Shown here: piece by piece, positions 55,907 to 57,813 of the stretch
How the letters are laid out: the number at the start of each line of letters is the position of its first letter
How positions within the stretch are numbered: the stretch's first letter is position 1
Assembly (NCBI RefSeq): GCF_009729205.1
Contig: NZ_VTHB01000010.1
Location: forward strand, 1-57,813
Reading direction: 5' to 3'
Source: Mycobacteroides sp. CBMA 271
GTDB lineage: Bacteria; Actinomycetota; Actinomycetes; Mycobacteriales; Mycobacteriaceae
Length of the DNA stretch: 57,813 nt
Program-made: the position numbers and the translations under genes
Notes under the pieces: generated by a model
The model's database searches: none
Told to the model about the DNA's origin: nothing
The model's input: only the letters and a program-made list of their open reading frames with translations

Positions 55907-57442
55907 GTGTCCGCGCCCATCTGGATGGCGTCGCCTCCCGAGGTCCACTCGGCGCTCCTGAGCGCCGGACCCGGGCCGGGTGCACTGTTGGCCGCTGCCG
56001 CGCAGTGGCAGGCACTCTCGGTGCAGTACGCGACCTCTGCAACGGAGTTGGGGCAGCTGCTCGCCGCCACCACCGCCGGACCCTGGCAGGGGCCCAGCGC
56101 CACCCAGTATGTCGCCAGTCACGCCCCCTACCTGGCCTGGCTGACCCAGCAGAGCGCCATGAGCGCCACCAATGCCGTGCTGCACGAGACCAGCGCCGCC
56201 TCCTACATGACCGCACTGGCGGCCATGCCCACGCTTGCCGAGTTGGCCGCCAACCACATGATCAATGGTGTTCTGTTGGCCACCAACTTCTTTGGCATCA
56301 ATACCATCCCGATCGCCCTCAACGAGGCCGACTACATCCGGATGTGGGTCCAGGCCGCCACCACCATGGGCGTCTACCAGGGTGTCTCCACCGCGGCCGT
56401 CATGTCGGTGCCCCCCACCCAGCCGTCACCCATGATCATGGCCCCGGGCGGCGAGATGTCCCGGATGGCCGCAGACATGTCCGGCATGGCCGCGCAGGCC
56501 CAGGCAGCCGAGTCGGGCACGGCGCTGGACAGCAGTGAAAGCTTCTTCCAAAAGCTGATGCGACAGATCCAGGAATTCTTCACGGACCCGCTGGGCACGC
56601 TGCAGCGCATGTTGCAGGACTTCATGAAGAACCCCCTCGAAGCGCTCATCGCCTGGGGTCCGCTGTTGTTCTTCATCGCGTATGAGGCGTTCTTCATCCC
56701 GTTCGGGTTCACCGCGTGGGGCATCATGCTGTCCGCACCGCTGTGGATACCGTTGCTCCTCATCGGCCTGGCCCAGCTTGTTCCCCAGGCACCGGCCGAC
56801 GTGACCACGCCGGGCGATGAGCCGGGACGCGAACAACCTCGGGTTGAACGCAATTCGCCGCAGCAGGCCACCTTCGCCGCCGCCCTGCCCACGATGACAT
56901 CGCCGCCAATCGGAGGGGGTGCGGGTGCAGGTGCAGCACCTGCCGGCGCGCCGGCACCGACTGCCGCCGCGGTGGCTACACCGGCGTATCTGGCCTTCGC
57001 GGTGCGCGAGGATCCTCCACCGGTACGTTTCGGACCCACCCTTAACGAAGGCAGCGGCGCCAAGGCGCCGGCGGCCGGAATCTCGGCAGCAGCCGCGGCC
57101 GCGGCCTCTGCTCGTTCGCGGGCCCGGCGTAAGCGCGGCGCCCGGATCAAAGACCCCGCCCCGCAGTACATGGACATGAACTCCACTGTGGAGCCGGACT
57201 TTTCCGAGCCCAGCGCGCGGCCCGTACGCGATGTGTCCGGCTCGGCGCGTGGTTCGGGCCAACTCGGATTCGCCGGAACCGTCCCCAAGTCGACGACGAC
57301 CACGACGGCGGCGGGTCTGATCGAGCGCGAGAGCGCGATGGACGAACAGAACTCCATGGACAGCACCCGCACCATGCCCATGCTCCCCACCACGTGGGGC
57401 ACCGACCCCGAGCCGCCCGAGGAACGGGGGGCGAGTACCTGA
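55907..57442 (+). CDS. PPE4: PPE-family protein PPE4
   Basis: A 511-residue PPE protein; residues 1-180 are the PPE domain with SPPEVHSALL and the WxG-like GPWQG turn. A middle hydrophobic stretch (about 245-295, AWGPLLFFIAYEAFFIPFGF) and a long Ala/Pro/Gly-rich C-terminal region follow. It starts at GTG 55907. Length matches M. tuberculosis PPE4 (513). It is the partner of PE5 and a likely substrate of ESX-3. Confidence 0.94.
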   Translation: MSAPIWMASPPEVHSALLSAGPGPGALLAAAAQWQALSVQYATSATELGQLLAATTAGPWQGPSATQYVASHAPYLAWLTQQSAMSATNAVLHETSAASYMTALAAMPTLAELAANHMINGVLLATNFFGINTIPIALNEADYIRMWVQAATTMGVYQGVSTAAVMSVPPTQPSPMIMAPGGEMSRMAADMSGMAAQAQAAESGTALDSSESFFQKLMRQIQEFFTDPLGTLQRMLQDFMKNPLEALIAWGPLLFFIAYEAFFIPFGFTAWGIMLSAPLWIPLLLIGLAQLVPQAPADVTTPGDEPGREQPRVERNSPQQATFAAALPTMTSPPIGGGAGAGAAPAGAPAPTAAAVATPAYLAFAVREDPPPVRFGPTLNEGSGAKAPAAGISAAAAAAASARSRARRKRGARIKDPAPQYMDMNSTVEPDFSEPSARPVRDVSGSARGSGQLGFAGTVPKSTTTTTAAGLIERESAMDEQNSMDSTRTMPMLPTTWGTDPEPPEERGAST

Positions 57443-57518
57443 TCCGCCACATGAGCACCACTACGGAAAGCACCACGGAAGTACATGAGCAAGAAACAGA
57501 GAATAAGGAGAGGATCAT

Positions 57519-57812
57519 ATGAGTCTGCTTGACGCACACATCCCCGCTCTGGTGGCCGCAGAGGGCACCTTCGGCGCGAAGACCGCGTTGATGCGCAGCA
57601 CCATCTCGCAGGCCGAGCAGGCCGCGATGTCGGCGCAGGCCTTCCATGTCGGTGAGTCGTCGGTGGCCTTCCAGGCCGCGCACGCCCGGTTCGTCGAGGT
57701 GTCCGCGAAGGTCAACGCGCTGCTCGATATTGCGCAGCTGAACCTGGGCGATGCCGCCGCGACCTACGTCGCCGAGGATGCCGCCGCCGCCAGCCGTTAC
57801 ACCGGCGTCTAA
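57519..57812 (+). CDS. esxG: ESX-3 secreted protein EsxG
   Basis: A 97-residue WXG100-type protein almost colinear with M. tuberculosis EsxG: MSLLDAHIPALVAAEG start, ISQAEQAAMSAQAFH in helix 1-2, HVGES in place of the usual WxG turn, and the export signal YVAED (YxxxD/E). It binds EsxH, whose gene is expected next but lies beyond the window. ATG 57519 has AGGAGAGG upstream. It is 76 nt after PPE4. Confidence 0.96.
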   Translation: MSLLDAHIPALVAAEGTFGAKTALMRSTISQAEQAAMSAQAFHVGESSVAFQAAHARFVEVSAKVNALLDIAQLNLGDAAATYVAEDAAAASRYTGV

Positions 57813-57813
57813 G

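Overview
The window reads as chromosomal DNA of a rapidly growing mycobacterium, most likely of the Mycobacteroides abscessus/chelonae group. The grounds are high GC content, frequent GTG/TTG starts, many 1-20 nt gene overlaps, a PE/PPE pair, mycobactin genes with IdeR-type iron boxes, and an ESX-3 locus close to the siderophore genes. The species assignment is inference; the gene families are read from the sequence.

Layout. 1-2959: the tail of an unknown gene, a PPOX-fold protein, an epoxide-hydrolase-like protein, a YnfA-type membrane protein and an APC permease. 2934-5871: metal homeostasis, with two ArsR/SmtB repressors, two cation-diffusion transporters and a methyltransferase in two minus-strand operons, each preceded by a dyad. 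5899-12272: a catabolic-looking block (D-aminoacylase-like amidohydrolase, TetR regulator, flavin monooxygenase, alpha/beta hydrolase, acyl-CoA ligase). 12331-19785: a 13E12-type HNH protein, a CynX-like MFS exporter divergent from a GntR/FCD regulator, a PCu(A)C copper chaperone with a Tat-exported DyP peroxidase, a MerR regulator with a zinc-ribbon tail, and a FUSC membrane protein. 19939-23124: ectABCD for ectoine and 5-hydroxyectoine.

23140-37516 is a siderophore region: irtA-irtB (ferric carboxymycobactin import and reduction), a TIGR00027 methyltransferase, mbtH-mbtG-mbtF, divergent mbtA, and mbtI. IdeR-like boxes precede irtA, sit between mbtF and mbtA (two in tandem), and precede mbtI. 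mbtB, C, D and E are not in the window, so the mycobactin genes are split or reduced here.

37593-44308 is a six-gene minus-strand operon: GntR/UTRA regulator, AprB-like ferredoxin, SsuA/NMT1-like lipoprotein, permease, ATPase, and a fumarate-reductase/AprA-like flavoprotein fused to nine HEAT repeats. It looks like a transport-plus-redox system for an unknown, possibly sulfur-containing, substrate and is the best candidate for an undescribed system.

44513-47746 holds a LysR/aromatic monooxygenase pair, a half-length Rossmann protein and a stand-alone siderophore-interacting reductase. 47747-48141 is a divergent promoter with three IdeR-like boxes. 48142-57812 is the start of ESX-3 (eccA3, eccB3, eccC3, PE5, PPE4, esxG); the window ends right after esxG. 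Together, salicylate synthesis (mbtI), activation (mbtA), peptide assembly (mbtF, mbtH), N-hydroxylation (mbtG), uptake (irtAB), reduction (IrtA SIP domain, second SIP protein) and ESX-3 form an iron-responsive territory. No tRNA, rRNA, CRISPR array or insertion sequence was seen.
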